Source of the DNA: Pratylenchus scribneri
Lineage: Eukaryota; Nematoda; Chromadorea; Rhabditida; Pratylenchidae
DNA: 64,000 nucleotides
Reading direction: 5' to 3'
Assembly: GCA_030063045.1 (NCBI GenBank)
Contig: JAQSEB010000007.1
Location: 806,001 to 870,000, forward strand
In this document: piece after piece, positions 50,327 to 62,700 of the stretch
Layout of the letters: the number at the start of each line of letters is the position of its first letter
Numbering within the stretch: position 1 is the stretch's first letter
Translations under genes and position numbers: made by a program
Notes under the pieces: model-generated
Database searches by the model: none
Told to the model about the DNA's origin: nothing
What the model saw: the letters and a program-made list of their open reading frames with translations, nothing else

Positions 50327-53300
50327 TCAAACGGGTGTTCCTTGGTTCTCTCCTCCTTCTTTTTTCGTTGCCGATGATGCTTTTCCAGTCAATTTCTGCC
50401 GTTTGGCCGATACGCCTTTTCCGTTTCCGTTCTCCCGTTCTGCATTCAACCATTCCATTTTGCGTTGATGCTGCTTCAACACTTCGGCCGTGTTTTGGTC
50501 AATCATTTGCACTGTTAAGACGCCATCATCCGAGGCATAAGCACTGGCCTAAAAATTCCGCTGATTTATTAAAAAATGGAATTTGTGAATTTTTCACCTG
50601 CCATCCAAAAACCAATTTCGACAGTTCTCGACCGGACATTCCTTGCGTCATTTTTGCAATTTCCTGCATTTTGGGTATCCAATCGAAGTCGCCCAATTTT
50701 AAGCGTTGTTTTCGTGCCCCGGATGTGGCCGGATCGGCGATGTATTCCTTGAAGTATTGCAACAGAATTCGTTCTCGTTCTTTTTCTCCTATAAAAAGTA
50801 ATATTAAATTATTTTTAACAAAATGTTTTTAAAAATTGTAATTATGAGACTGAATTGCAATTGTAAATGTGTTTTCGCCTACTAAGATTGTAAATGTGTT
50901 TTCGCCTGCTAAGATTGTAATTGTGTTTTCGCTAGCTAAGATTGTAATTGTGTTTTCGCTAGCAAAGATTGTTGTGTTTTCATTTGCTAAGATTGTAAAT
51001 GTGTTTTCGCTTGCTAAGATTGTAAATGTGTTTTCGCCTACTAAGATTGTAAATGTGTTTTCGCCTGCTAAGATTGTAATTGTGTTTTCGCTTGCTAAGA
51101 TTGTAATTGTGTTTTCGCCTACTAAGATTGTAATTGTGTTTTCGCCTACTAAGATTGTAATTGTGTTTTCGCTTGCTAAGATTGTAATTGTGTTTTCGCC
51201 TACTAAGTTTGTAATTGTGTTTTCGCCTACTAAGATTGTAATTGTGTTTTCGCTTGCTAAGATTGTAATTGTGTTTTCGCCTACTAAGATTGTAAATGTG
51301 TTTTCGCCTGCTAAGATTGTAATTGTGTTTTCGCTTGCTAAGATTGTAATTGTGTTTTCGCCTGCTAAGATTGTAATTGTGTTTTCGCTAGCAAAGATTG
51401 TAATTGTGTTTTCATTTGCTAAGATTGTAAATGTGTTTTCGCTTGCTAAGATTGTAAATGTGTTTTCGCCTACTAAGATTGTAAATGTGTTTTCGCCTGC
51501 TAAGATTGTAATTGTGTTTTCGCTTGCTAAGATTGTAATTGTGTTTTCGCCTACTAAGATTGTAAATGTGTTTTCGCCTGCTAAGATTGTAATTGTGTTT
51601 TCGCTAGCTAAGATTGTAATTGTGTTTTCGCTAGCAAAGATTGTAATTGTGTTTTCATTTGCTAAGATTGTAAATGTGTTTTCGCTTGCTAAGATTGTAA
51701 ATGTGTTTTCGCCTACTAAGATTGTAAATGTGTTTTCGCCTACTAAGATTGTAAATGTGTTTTCGCCTACTAAGATTGTAATTGTGTTTTCGCTAGCTAA
51801 GATTGTAATTGTGTTTTCGCTTGCTAAGATTGTAAATGTGTTTTCGCCTACTAAGATTGTAAATGTGTTTTCGCCAGCTAATATTGTAATTGTGTTTTCG
51901 CCTACTAAGATTGTAAATGTGTTTTCGCTTGCTAAGATTGTAAATGTGTTTTCGCCAGCTAAGATTGTAAATGTGTTTTCGCCAGCTAAGATTGTAAATG
52001 TGTTTTCGCCTGCTAAGATTGTAATTGTGTTTTCGCCTACTAAGATTGTAAATGTGTTTTCGCCTGCTAAGATTGTAATTGTGTTTTCGCTAGCTAAGAT
52101 TGTAATTGTGTTTTCGCCTGTTAAGATTGTAAATGTGTTATAGCCTTCTAAGATTGTAATTGTGTTTTCGCCTATTAAGATTGTAAATGTGTTTTCGCCT
52201 GCTAAGATTGTAAATGTGTTTTCGCCTGCTAAGATTGTAAATGTTTTTCACTTAGATTGTAATTGTAAATGTGTTTTTGATTGAAATTTTTTTTGATGGA
52301 TTGTAATTGTGTTTTTGATGGATTATAATTGTAAATAAATTGTGTTTTCGATTGTTATTAACAAAAATTAAATAAATTCACTCTACCTGGTAGATCAAAT
52401 TCGATCAATTCGTCCAGACGATCATTTACAGCCCAATCGAATTGTTCCGGTTGATTGGAGGCCACAGCTAACATAAATCTGTGCAAAAAGTGAATTTAAA
52501 TAATTAAACAATTTAAATTAAAATACTCGCTTTCTCGACTGTTCCCCGGTTCGAAAGAGGAAAGCATTGAGCATGGCGCGCATATCCTCGCTGATTTGTT
52601 CCATACTTCTCTTTCGAAGGAATGCATCGCCTTCGTCCACGAACAGAATCAGACCTTTTTTAGAGGTTTCGGCCCAATCGAAAATTTTGTGGATTGCCGA
52701 AACGCCATCCCGTCCCATCGGGGCCACATCACCGCCTGTCATGATGGCATAGTCGAGGCCGGAATGGCGAGCAAGACTCTTAAAAATTAAATTAAAAATA
52801 GTAAAAATAGAAAATTGGAGGACAAACTTTGGCAAACATCGTTTTCCCAGTGCCCGGTGGACCATAGAAAAGCACATTCCGGAAGAGGCCATTATTCTGT
52901 CGGGTGTTTCGTGTTGTTATTGCAACATCCCGGAGGTGGGATTCCAATTTTTCCTATAAAATAAATTTAAAAAATAATTTTTAATTAATAAAAAAACCCA
53001 CATTTAACACAATCCCTTTGAGTGGATCTTCCCCTCGTCGAAACCATTGTTTGACGCCAACAATTGGATGTTTGACAAATTCAATTGGGGTGATGCGAGA
53101 AGTTTCACGGACCAATGATGGCTTGCCGAGCCGGGCTTCCACGTATTTTGCCATAATCCCGGTGCCACGTTTTGCGGAATACCAACCGACGGCGAGGAAA
53201 GTTAGACCGGTGACCTGAAATTTTTTTTGGTGATTATTTTGTGATTTTTTAGGTTTCGAAGGCCTATTTTTTGTATCTATTTAGATGTAATTTTTGACAT

Positions 53301-54629
53301 CTTTTCTTTATTTATTTTTGACATTTTTTGAGGAAAATTTCGTTAGAAAAATGCAATAAAAAGGTAAATTAAAAAAAAATATAATTATAATTATAGACAC
53401 CTATTTTTCGATTTTTTAACCTAAAAATCTGTCCCTTATTTATTATAAATAAATTAAAAAAAATATTACCGCTGCTGTAATTTTGGTCTTATCGCTGATG
53501 AAATCCTGCAATCCGGCACCAAGCACTGACCCCGTTGTTCTGATCCTCTCAGTCATTGTTTTTCGTCTCTCCTCCTCCTCCGCTTTCATCATTTCCAAAT
53601 TCACGTCTCTATTTTCCCTGGCCGCCTTCGTCTTTGCCCGAACCTCCGCCTCAATTCGTTCCAAGTCCAATTTGTGCCGAAGTTGCAATTCTCGTTCAAT
53701 GGTGCTCATCCGGATGCCCTCTTGCTTTTTCACCGATTCCTCTTGCTTCCTCAGCGATTCTTCCTGCAATCGGGCCTTCATCGACATTTCCTCCTCTTGT
53801 CGCTTCCGGGCTAATTGATCTTGGTATTCGGCTCTCTTAAATAAAAATTATTATATTTTTCACTAAATTGTTTTGATAAGCGCGTTTCTTGTAATTTTTT
53901 GTTCTAAAGTTTAGATAGAATGTATAAAAATGCATAAAAGTGAAAAACCTAGTCCGAAAAAATACCTTCCTCTGTGCGGGTTCGAACCCGAGACTTAAAT
54001 TTTGTAAAGTGAAGGGTCCTCCATTTGGATCTATAAATTTTATTCTGCTTTATTATTGATAAGCTTAACATAAATGGATCAACATTTCTAGTTGTTTTAA
54101 AATCATTCGACCAAAAAACTTAACAAGAAATGTATTATTCTAGCCATTTTTTCATAATTTTTTTCTCATAAATTCTCACCGCTCTAGCATGTTTCGTTTC
54201 CTCCACCAATGTCTTTCGGCGCTCTTCCTCGGCCACTCGAATATTCTCGGCTTGCATTGAGGCTAGCCGTGCTTCAATTTGCTATAAATATTTAAACAAT
54301 TTTATAGTCAAAATAATCTAAATAACCTTTTGTTGCAGTTCATATTCCTTTTGCTTTGTCATTTCCTGCAATCTGCTCAATTCCAGCGCTTGTTTTGCAT
54401 TCGAGGACATTTCAAGTGTTTTGGCTGCCTGTGCTGCCCTCTCCAGCGCAGTCGAATCAAATGAATAGGCCATTTGTGAGCCAACTTTGTCACCTTCTTT
54501 TCCTTGTTGTGGTTGACGTTGCTGACGACCTCGATCATCATTTCCGGTTGGAGCATTGGCGGACGGCGGCGGAGGTGCATCCACAGGATATGAAGGCTGT
54601 TGCGGCTTGAATCCGAAAAGCCAAGACAT
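50327..54629 (-). CDS. ATAD3: Mitochondrial AAA+ ATPase ATAD3
   Basis: ATAD3 sits in the mitochondrial inner membrane and organises nucleoids and membrane contacts. The start exon (54629) reads [11 protein letters not shown], Pro-rich, then [18 protein letters not shown] long coiled coil follows with [15 protein letters not shown] and [18 protein letters not shown] hydrophobic segment [14 protein letters not shown] precedes [18 protein letters not shown]. The AAA core has Walker [32 protein letters not shown], Walker [15 protein letters not shown] (human has DEAD; the acidic pair is kept), then [16 protein letters not shown] and [13 protein letters not shown]. The C-terminus is Lys/Gly rich. 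A TTTCCTCAG acceptor-like site lies before the ATG, 206 bp after the DYNLRB stop. A 1.6-kb minisatellite intron (50791-52387) splits the region after the arginine-finger segment. Confidence 0.95.
50855..52345 (+). repeat. 27-bp minisatellite array A4 (about 53 units)
   Basis: Same 27-bp family as arrays A1-A3, here with more TACTAAG and TTGCTAAG variants. It fills most of an ATAD3 intron, antisense to the gene. One plus-strand frame stays open for 424 codons as a nine-residue repeat (FSPAKIVNV type), which follows from the 27-bp length and is not evidence of coding. Confidence 0.95.
53952..54010. repeat. tRNA-like (B-box) repeat fragment in ATAD3 intron
   Basis: Contains CGGGTTCGAACCCGAGAC, a symmetric B-box-like core. 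It matches the fragment in IPPK intron 7 over about 55 bp. Confidence 0.4.
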
Positions 54630-54835
54630 TTTAAAACTGAGGAAATTTTATATAAATTTTGGAAATAAAAAAATATTATTAATGTAATTTATAGGCCAAA
54701 ATTGAAAGGCTTTAAGTAAAATAATATGAAAAAGATAGTCATTTAATTTTATACAAGAATTGGTGGAAATATGATTAAATATAATATTGATGACATAAAT
54801 AAATCAATTCTTCATCAAATTTCGGTCATCACTCA

Positions 54836-55216
54836 TCAGATCTTCTTAATCACAGCGATTAGATAATCTAAATTGATTTTTGTTTTAATTGTTTCAATTA
54901 ATTTGGATTTAACCTTTTTCTGGGGCGACAAGAATTTCGTTCTTCTTGGTTCGAAGCCGAAGGAATGTTAAATCATTTGAGCTGTCCATCTCTTTTACGG
55001 TGCTTTTGGATCTGTCGCAGAGTTGATGAAGCAAAATGGAATGTTTGATAGTGGATTCATCATCCAATGTGGATCGAATTGCCCGCCCTAAAAATATGAA
55101 ATATTTTTCGTAAAAAATAGCCAAAAGAATTAACCGATATTATCCATGATGATCACTCCAATAACTCCCTTTTGAGATTGTATCCTTTTAATTGTTTCTT
55201 CGATTTCGGAAGACAT
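54836..55216 (-). CDS. DYNLRB: Dynein light chain roadblock
   Basis: Roadblock/LC7 subunits dimerise on the dynein intermediate chain. Three exons (55216-55135, 55087-54914, 54867-54836) join in phase to 95 residues (human 96). The sequence shows IEETIKRIQSQKGVIGVIIM, RAIRSTLDDEST, NDLTFLRLRTKKNEILVAPE and a last exon of only 32 nt encoding DYLIAVIKKI, which completes the final strand. The small last exon is easily missed. It is the upstream partner of ATAD3 on the same strand. Confidence 0.93.
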
Positions 55217-56316
55217 TTTGCAATCAATTAATTTTGTTTTATGCTTTTTCTGCGGCTGATTAATTAATCTTTAATTAATTAAATGAATTAAAAAGATTTT
55301 TGTCAATTAAAAATGATATTTCCATCTTCTGTCGATTGCAAAACATTTTTTGGACTCGAAATCGGAATTGGAATCGGAACATCCCAAATTTTCCTTTTCC
55401 TTTCTTTCTTCTTTCTTTTTGACGAGAGAATATGTTAAATTTGAGAGATTAAAAAGAAATAAAATTTTTGGACAATTTATCCAAAAATCATAAAGCAAAT
55501 TTTTTTTTTTCAAAATTTATTTTACCGTACACCATATTGCAGTTTACACATATACACCTTTTTTAATCTTTCAGTGCCAAAAATGGCAGTTAACTAAAAA
55601 AATTACTTTTTATTTAATTTATTATACCAAAAACCAAACCTATTACATTTTTTACATATTTTTTAATATTCTGGTGGCCGAAAATGGCGGTAGCACATAT
55701 TTTTGGCGTGCCCAATCTAATTTGCTCCCTTGGGGGAATGTGGCCCACCTCTACATCCCATTTTCTGGTGCTGGCTCTCATTTTGTCGGCTCATTTCGAC
55801 AAATTACTCATTGGCACGTCCATCCACACCATTCACTCAGTCATCTGCTTCCAATGGCTCCACCAAATTCTAATAAGGCTAAACCCTTTTTTGTATGGAA
55901 TGGAAAAGCGGAATTTCATTCTAAGCAAAAATTGCATCAGAATTTGTAATGTTTTTGTTGTTCCATTTGAACTCATCGAATGGAAAATAATTCGAATTGG
56001 CAGCCTTTATGGCCGAAACATAGGAAAATGCCTTTGGATGGATGTGAATTTTGTCGCTTACGCTGAATTGCTAATTGCCTCATCCCGAATGGCCTTCCCT
56101 TCTTCCATTTGGCCCATCCATCTTTCAATTTTGTAAATGTGGCCAATTCCCAATGGTTGGCCCATCCAATTCCCCCTCCATTGGCATCTTTGTCTCATTC
56201 AGCCAATTTTCGCACATTTTATATTAATTTGCACTTTTTTCCGCCATCCCAGCATAAAAACTTATTCTTCCGCCATTCACTTTTAATCATTTCCACGGTT
56301 TATTAAAAATTGAGAG
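55217..56316. other. Region between DYNLRB and the membrane-protein exons
   Basis: About 1.1 kb. The left half is AT-rich and includes the DYNLRB promoter. A 150-codon open frame starts at 55684 and can be spliced in phase (donor after 56132, acceptor before 56317) to the membrane-protein exon, so it may be that gene's first exon. Its hydrophobic translation is not recognised. Confidence 0.3.
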
Positions 56317-58451
56317 CGGCGGCAAAATTGTCCTCTCCTTCCTTGTTTTGGTCATCGGCGTCATTGGCGGTTTGTTCGCCGTAATCGGTGCCGTCTATGT
56401 TTGGAAATTGTGGCAAATAAGTAGGGTGAAAAGGCAAAGGAAACACGGATCCAGGTATTTGGGATTTGGATACAACCCAACTTGTCGGAGGAACTACGAA
56501 GCGCCATTTATAATAACTCATCAAGCATTGATCCAATTTTTATGTTTTTGTTATCAAATTAAAGAGCAGACTTTTGGCTATCCAATTATATTAATTTTAT
56601 TTAAATTGGTTCAGAATTGATGGAGTTGTGTACAAAAAAAAACCATTTAAAATGACCTTTATTACTATGGATTGGCGAAATTTGCATTGGGTTTTTGGAC
56701 ATAATTCAATCAATTCTGAACCAAATTTAAATAAATTTAATATTATTTGATAGCCAAAAGTCTGCTTTTTAAATTGATTATAAAATTGTCAAAATTGGTT
56801 TTGTACTTGATGAGTTATTATAAACGGCAACAAGTTGGATTACTTTTTCCATTTTTTCGCCTAATTCTACTATTTTTAATTTTATTTTCAACAGGCGCCG
56901 TCATTCCAGCTTTTTCATCCCAAGTCCCCATCAAATTTGGTTGGCCAAAAATGTGCAACAAAATTCCCACCAGCAGAAACCTAATCAGCAAACATCGTCA
57001 TTGAATCCGACAATTCTTTTTGTGCCCCCAGGGCACAGTCAAGCTCCATTGATTCAACATTTTCAACGGCAATTTAGTCGAAATACTGATGAAGAAGAAG
57101 AGAGTGGTGGAGGCCAAACCAGAAGTTTATTGTTGGAATTGGCAAATGATACGGGCAAATTGGCCAAAATGTTCCCCAAAATTGGGCCAAAAACAACGAA
57201 CGATGGTGAGAATTGGAAAAATGGAACTGGGTTAATCGTATACATCGCCAATTTTGGCCATAACTAAAAAAGGAAGAAACCAATTCGGGAAGGCGATATA
57301 TCTTTCGAAAGCCATGAATGTCCTCTAAAAAGTGGCTAACTATTTTTTAAAAAATAAAACAATTTGTAAAATAAACGGCTTTTCCTCCAAAAATCGGATT
57401 TATTACACTCAAAGAGATGTAACTTTTTCTAAAAGGTGAATTTCATAAAATTTATTAGGCCACTTTTTAGAGGACAGTTTGGGCTTTCAAATGGTATATC
57501 GCCTTCCCAAATTGGTTATTGTGTCATTGAGCTATTGGCCAAAAACGAAAGATCAATCGAGTCGAAATAGGACAATAAGTACCTGCTGGCCAGTTTTGGC
57601 CATAGCTCAACAAGGCAGCATTGAAATTGGAAGGCTATATGTCATTCAAAAGCCATGAATGTCCTTTAAAAAGTGGCTAACTAATTTTTGTGAATTGAAG
57701 ATATCTTGCAGAAAGTGGCTTTTTCTCCTTAAATTCGTGTCTAATAAATTAAAAGGGTATATAACTTTTAAAAAAAGTGAGATTACTTAAAAGTTTCGAA
57801 ACCACTTTTTAGAGGATACTTTAGGCTTCCAAATGGCCTATCGCCTTCCCAAATTATCTATGGCCTCGTTGAGCTATTGGCCAAAAACAATAGATACAGG
57901 CAGGTAATCAGCGGTATTCAATTGTTATCCTCTACCCTATAAGAAATGAAGGAAATGGGGGGAGGGGGGGTGGAATTAATGCGATGAATTCTTGAGAAAT
58001 ATTTTAAGCATCGCCAGAATCCGGCCAAAATATACAACAAAAGGTTGGAGGCGAAATGGGAAAAGCAATGGAAAGAAGGCGCCAATTCTCGAGAATGTCG
58101 GCATCATGTCAAGTGGAGGAAAATGATCAAATTCCATTGGCAATGATGAAGGAGAAAGGCACTCAAACGAGTCCGGCACCGATGATGGCCAATAAAAATG
58201 GATTAATGGAGCAACCATCGAAAAGTATTAGGAGGCAATTGCCTAGGCCAAAAGAGGAGGATTTAGGCCAATCATATTTCATTTCAATTCGACGGCATCC
58301 ACATCCACTGCAGCAACAAAGGAAAAAGCATTTGAAACAGGTGATTGAGGCTAATAAAATAAGGGATGTCGTATTTTGGCCTAGGAAAAATTTTATAATT
58401 GGAGGGAAGGCGGAAAGGAATATTTTACCTAAAATGGCGATATCCCCCTAA
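56317..58451 (+). CDS. Single-pass membrane protein, C-terminal exons (5' end unresolved)
   Basis: Three exons (56317-56454, 56895-57205, 58009-58451) join in phase and end in a stop. The first holds a hydrophobic segment of about 28 residues (FLVLVIGVIGGLFAVIGAVY within it) followed by basic KRQRKHGSRRRH, a typical stop-transfer. The cytoplasmic-type tail of about 245 residues is rich in Gln, Ser, Lys and Arg, with an acidic NTDEEEESGG patch. I do not recognise the family. The 5' end is uncertain: joining the frame from 55684 gives a 446-residue protein. Intron 56455-56894 contains a family-2 foldback and intron 57206-58008 two family-1 foldbacks. Confidence 0.4.
56500..56829. mobile_element. 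Foldback element family 2, copy d
   Basis: Palindrome with GCGCCATTTATAATAACTCA on the left and GATGAGTTATTATAAACGGC on the right; the clearest copy of the family. It lies in an intron of the membrane-protein gene. Confidence 0.75.
57252..57545. mobile_element. Foldback element family 1, copy j
   Basis: Family-1 palindrome with well-kept arms (GGAAGGCGATAT... left, ATATCGCCTTCCCAAATTGG right), in intron 57206-58008. Confidence 0.75.
57592..57888. mobile_element. Foldback element family 1, copy k
   Basis: A second copy about 45 bp after copy j in the same intron, with arms diverged from it, so it is not a recent tandem duplication. Confidence 0.7.
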
Positions 58452-59780
58452 AATATTCTCGATTTTTTGCCACCCAAGAAATTGCGAATTTTACGTGTTT
58501 TTTTATCAAAGAGGAAAGGCAGACAGCATTTTGAGATATGAATAAAAAGAGGAAAAATATTTTACAAATTGGAAAAGTGGGAATGATTGTTGAATTTTGG
58601 TTCGAAAGTACATCGATATATAAATATAAATGGTGGCCCGAAAGAATTTTTTGCCAAAGGCATAAAAATAAGGAGAATGGAAACACAAAATGAGGGAAGA
58701 AATTTGTACAAAATTGGATATGTGAAATTGGGTAGGGAAATACTTTGAATACTGTCAATTGAGTGCATACATCGGTTTTTGGCCCATAGCTCGATGAGGC
58801 GATAACCATTTTGAGTAGGCGATATATTTTTTGAAAGCCCTAAATGTGCTCTACAAAGTGGCATATCTTAAATTTACGAGAAAATGTGTTTACAAAAGTT
58901 ACATGTATTTTAAATGTAATAAATCGGGCTTTCTTGAGGAAAAGCCCTCTTTTTTTATAAATTTTTCAGAAAATTAATAAGCCACTTTTTAGAGGACTTT
59001 TAGGGCTTTCGAATGGCATATCGCCATCTTGTTGAGCTATGGCCAAAAGAACGGGCCTGATACTAATTAATCTTTTTTCATGAGAAATTGATGAAAGAAA
59101 ACATTGAAATTTGGAATGGGGAAGGCAAAAATATGAACAAACATAATTTTGGAAGGCAAATGGCAGAAAATGAGCAAAAAATGAGATGAAAAAATATATA
59201 AAAAATAAATAAATAAATATAAATAAAACAAATTTTGGTGTTTGTTTTTAAGAAGTAGATTGGCGGAGGGAATGGAATGAATGGGAAGAAATACACGCCT
59301 TTTTTTGATGAAAACAAATTGAGGGAATTGTGAGGTCGGAAAATTGGTGGGAATTTTTTGGAAATTTTAAGAATTTTTTAAATTTGAAAAATTGGCAATG
59401 GCATTGGAAAAAATGAGAGACACGACAAAATTCGAGGATCAAAATTTCGGGGGTTTTGGAGTTTTAAAGTACAAATAAAAATTTCAAAATAAAAAAGTGT
59501 TTAAGAAGGGCGCAATTGGCAAATTTTTGTTGAGAATGAGAAAAACATAGTGAGGTTGGTCAAATCCAAGCAAAATTTGAGAAAAAATCGACTTGGAAAT
59601 TGGCTTAAAAAATAAATCCTAATAAAAATAAAAATCAATGTGAAAGTTTGATGGGTCTGAATAAAATTTGCAGCAGCACTAAAAATCGTTTAAAGCAGCT
59701 TTCTTTCCATTTTGATGTCCAAATTTTGGGCCAAATCATCCAATAGCCCTCAATTCCGGCTCCAATTTCCATTCCGCGCA
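58452..59780. other. Convergent intergenic region
   Basis: 1.3 kb between the membrane-protein gene and the zinc-finger gene. AT-rich, with one foldback element and otherwise no feature that I can see. Confidence 0.5.
58771..59049. mobile_element. Foldback element family 1, copy l
   Basis: Family-1 palindrome in the spacer after the membrane-protein gene. The left end reads ATCGGTTTTTGGCCCATAGC and the right end GTTGAGCTATGGCC. Confidence 0.7.
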
Positions 59781-62700
59781 TCAATCCTCCTCTGTCCAAC
59801 TGCATTCTTCCTCTGCTTCTTCCTCCTCTTCATCATCTTCCAGCAAAACAATTTCTGTCCCATCATCCCCCGATGTTCCCGTCGAATCTTTGTGTTTTCG
59901 TTTGCGTCCCCGTCTTTTCTTTGCCACCTCTACAGTTCCTGAGGCTGTGGCCTTTTTTACTGCCTTCAATTTTTCAGTTAGTTGAACATTTCCCGAAGAA
60001 TTTGGATTTTGCCCAATTTGGTCAAGGGGAAAACAGCATTTTAACGTGTCCAACAAAACATCGAATGCCAATGAAACGCAATAGGTTCGATCTCTTCCAC
60101 TATTGCTGCTGCTGGCCATCTCCAATCCTCCGGGATGTTCCTTTCTCTGATGTTCCAATTGGCCTCGCTCTTCCGTGCAAGAAAATTTGCATTTTTTGCA
60201 TCTGAAAATTGTGCTATATTAGTAAATTAATTTTTCAATGAGTTGATTTGGCTATTTCTTCCCAATAATTTCATAATATCACAACAGTTTTATTGTTCAT
60301 AATGATTATCGAAATGCCTTATTAAAAGACAAATTAATTCTTTAAACAAATCGAATAACAATTACAATCGCAAATCAGAATTACAATTACAAATCAGAAT
60401 TACAATTACAAATCAGAATTAAAATTACAATTAAAAATCAGAATTACAATTACAAATCAGAATTACAATTACAAATCAGAATTTCAATTACAAATCAGAA
60501 TTACAATTACAAATCAGAATTACAATTACAAATCAGAATTACAATTACAATTACAAATCAGAATTACAATTACAAATCAGAATTACAATTACAAATCAGA
60601 ATTACAATTACAATTACAAATCAGAATTACAATTACAATCGCAAATCAGAATTACAATTACAATCGCAAATCAGAATTACAATTACAATCGCAAATCAGA
60701 ATTACAATTACAATCGCAAATCAGAATTACAATTACAATCGCAAATCAGAATTACAATTACAATCGCAAATCAGAATTACAATTACAATCGCAAATCAGA
60801 ATTACAATTGCAAATCAGAATTACAATTACAAATCAGAATTACAATTACAATCGCAAATCAGAATTACAATTGCAATCGCAAATCAGAATTACAATTACA
60901 ATCGCAAATCAGAATTACAATTACAATCGCAAATCAGAATTACAATTACAATCGCAAATCAGAATTACAATTACAATCGCAAATCAGAATTACAATTGCA
61001 AATCAGAATTACAATTACAATCGCAAATCAGAATTACAATTGCAAATCAGAATTACAATTACAATTACAAATCAGAATTACAATTACAAATCAGAATTAC
61101 AATTACAAATCAGAATTACAATTACAATTACAAATCAGAATTACAATTACAATCGCAAATCAGAATTACAATTACAATCGCAAATCAGAATTACAATTGC
61201 AAATCAGAATTACAATTACAATCGCAAATCAGAATTACAATTACAATCGCAAATCAGAATTACAATTGCAAATCAGAATTACAATTACAATCGCAAATCA
61301 GAATTACAATTACAATCGCAAATCAGAATTACAATTACAATCGCAAATCAGAATTACAATTGCAAATCAGAATTACAATTACAATCGCAAATCAGAATTA
61401 CAATTACAATCGCAAATCAGAATTACAATTACAATCGCAAATCAGAATTACAATTGCAAATCAGAATTACAATTACAATCGCAAATCAGAATTACAATTG
61501 CAATCGCAAATCAGAATTACAATTACAATCGCAAATCAGAATTACAATTACAATCGCAAATCAGAATTACAATTACAATCGCAAATCAGAATTACAATTG
61601 CAATCGCAAATCAGAATTACAATTACAATCGCAAATCAGAATTACAATTACAATCGCAAATCAGAATTACAATTGCAAATCAGAATTACAATTACAATCG
61701 CAAATCAGAATTACAATTGCAAATCAGAATTACAATTGCAAATCAGAATTACAATTACAATTACAAATCAGAATTACAATTACAAATCAGAATTACAATT
61801 ACAAATCAGAATTACAATTACAATCGCAAATCAGAATTACAATTACAATCGCAAATCAGAATTACAATTGCAAATCAGAATTACAATTACAATCGCAAAT
61901 CAGAATTACAATTACAATCGCAAATCAGAATTACAATTACAATCGCAAATCAGAATTACAATTGCAAATCAGAATTACAATTACAATCGCAAATCAGAAT
62001 TACAATTGCAATCGCAAATCAGAATTACAATTACAATCGCAAATCAGAATTACAATTACAATCGCAAATCAGAATTACAATTGCAAATCAGAATTACAAT
62101 TACAATCGCAAATCAGAATTACAATTACAATCGCAAATCAGAATTACAATTACAATCGCAAATCAGAATTACAATTGCAAATCAGAATTACAATTACAAT
62201 CGCAAATCAGAATTACAATTGCAAATCAGAATTACAATTACAATCGCAAATCAGAATTACAATTGCAATCGCAAATCAGAATTACAATTACAATCGCAAA
62301 TCAGAATTACAATTACAATCGCAAATCAGAATTACAATTGCAAATCAGAATTACAATTACAATTACAAATCAGAATTACAATTACAATCGCAAATCAGAA
62401 TTACAATTACAAATCAGAATTACAATTACAATTACAAATCAGAATTACAATTACAATCGCAAATCAGAATTACAATTACAATCGCAAATCAGAATTACAA
62501 TTGCAAATCAGAATTACAATTACAATCGCAAATCAGAATTACAATTACAATCGCAAATCAGAATTACAATTACAATCGCAAATCAGAATTACAATTGCAA
62601 ATCAGAATTACAATTACAATCGCAAATCAGAATTACAATTGCAATCGCAAATCAGAATTACAATTACAATCGCAAATCAGAATTACAATTACAATCGCAA

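Noticed and set aside
50869..52143. 424-codon open frame of nine-residue repeats
   Set aside because: It is the 27-bp minisatellite; a unit divisible by three keeps one frame open. It lies in an ATAD3 intron, antisense.
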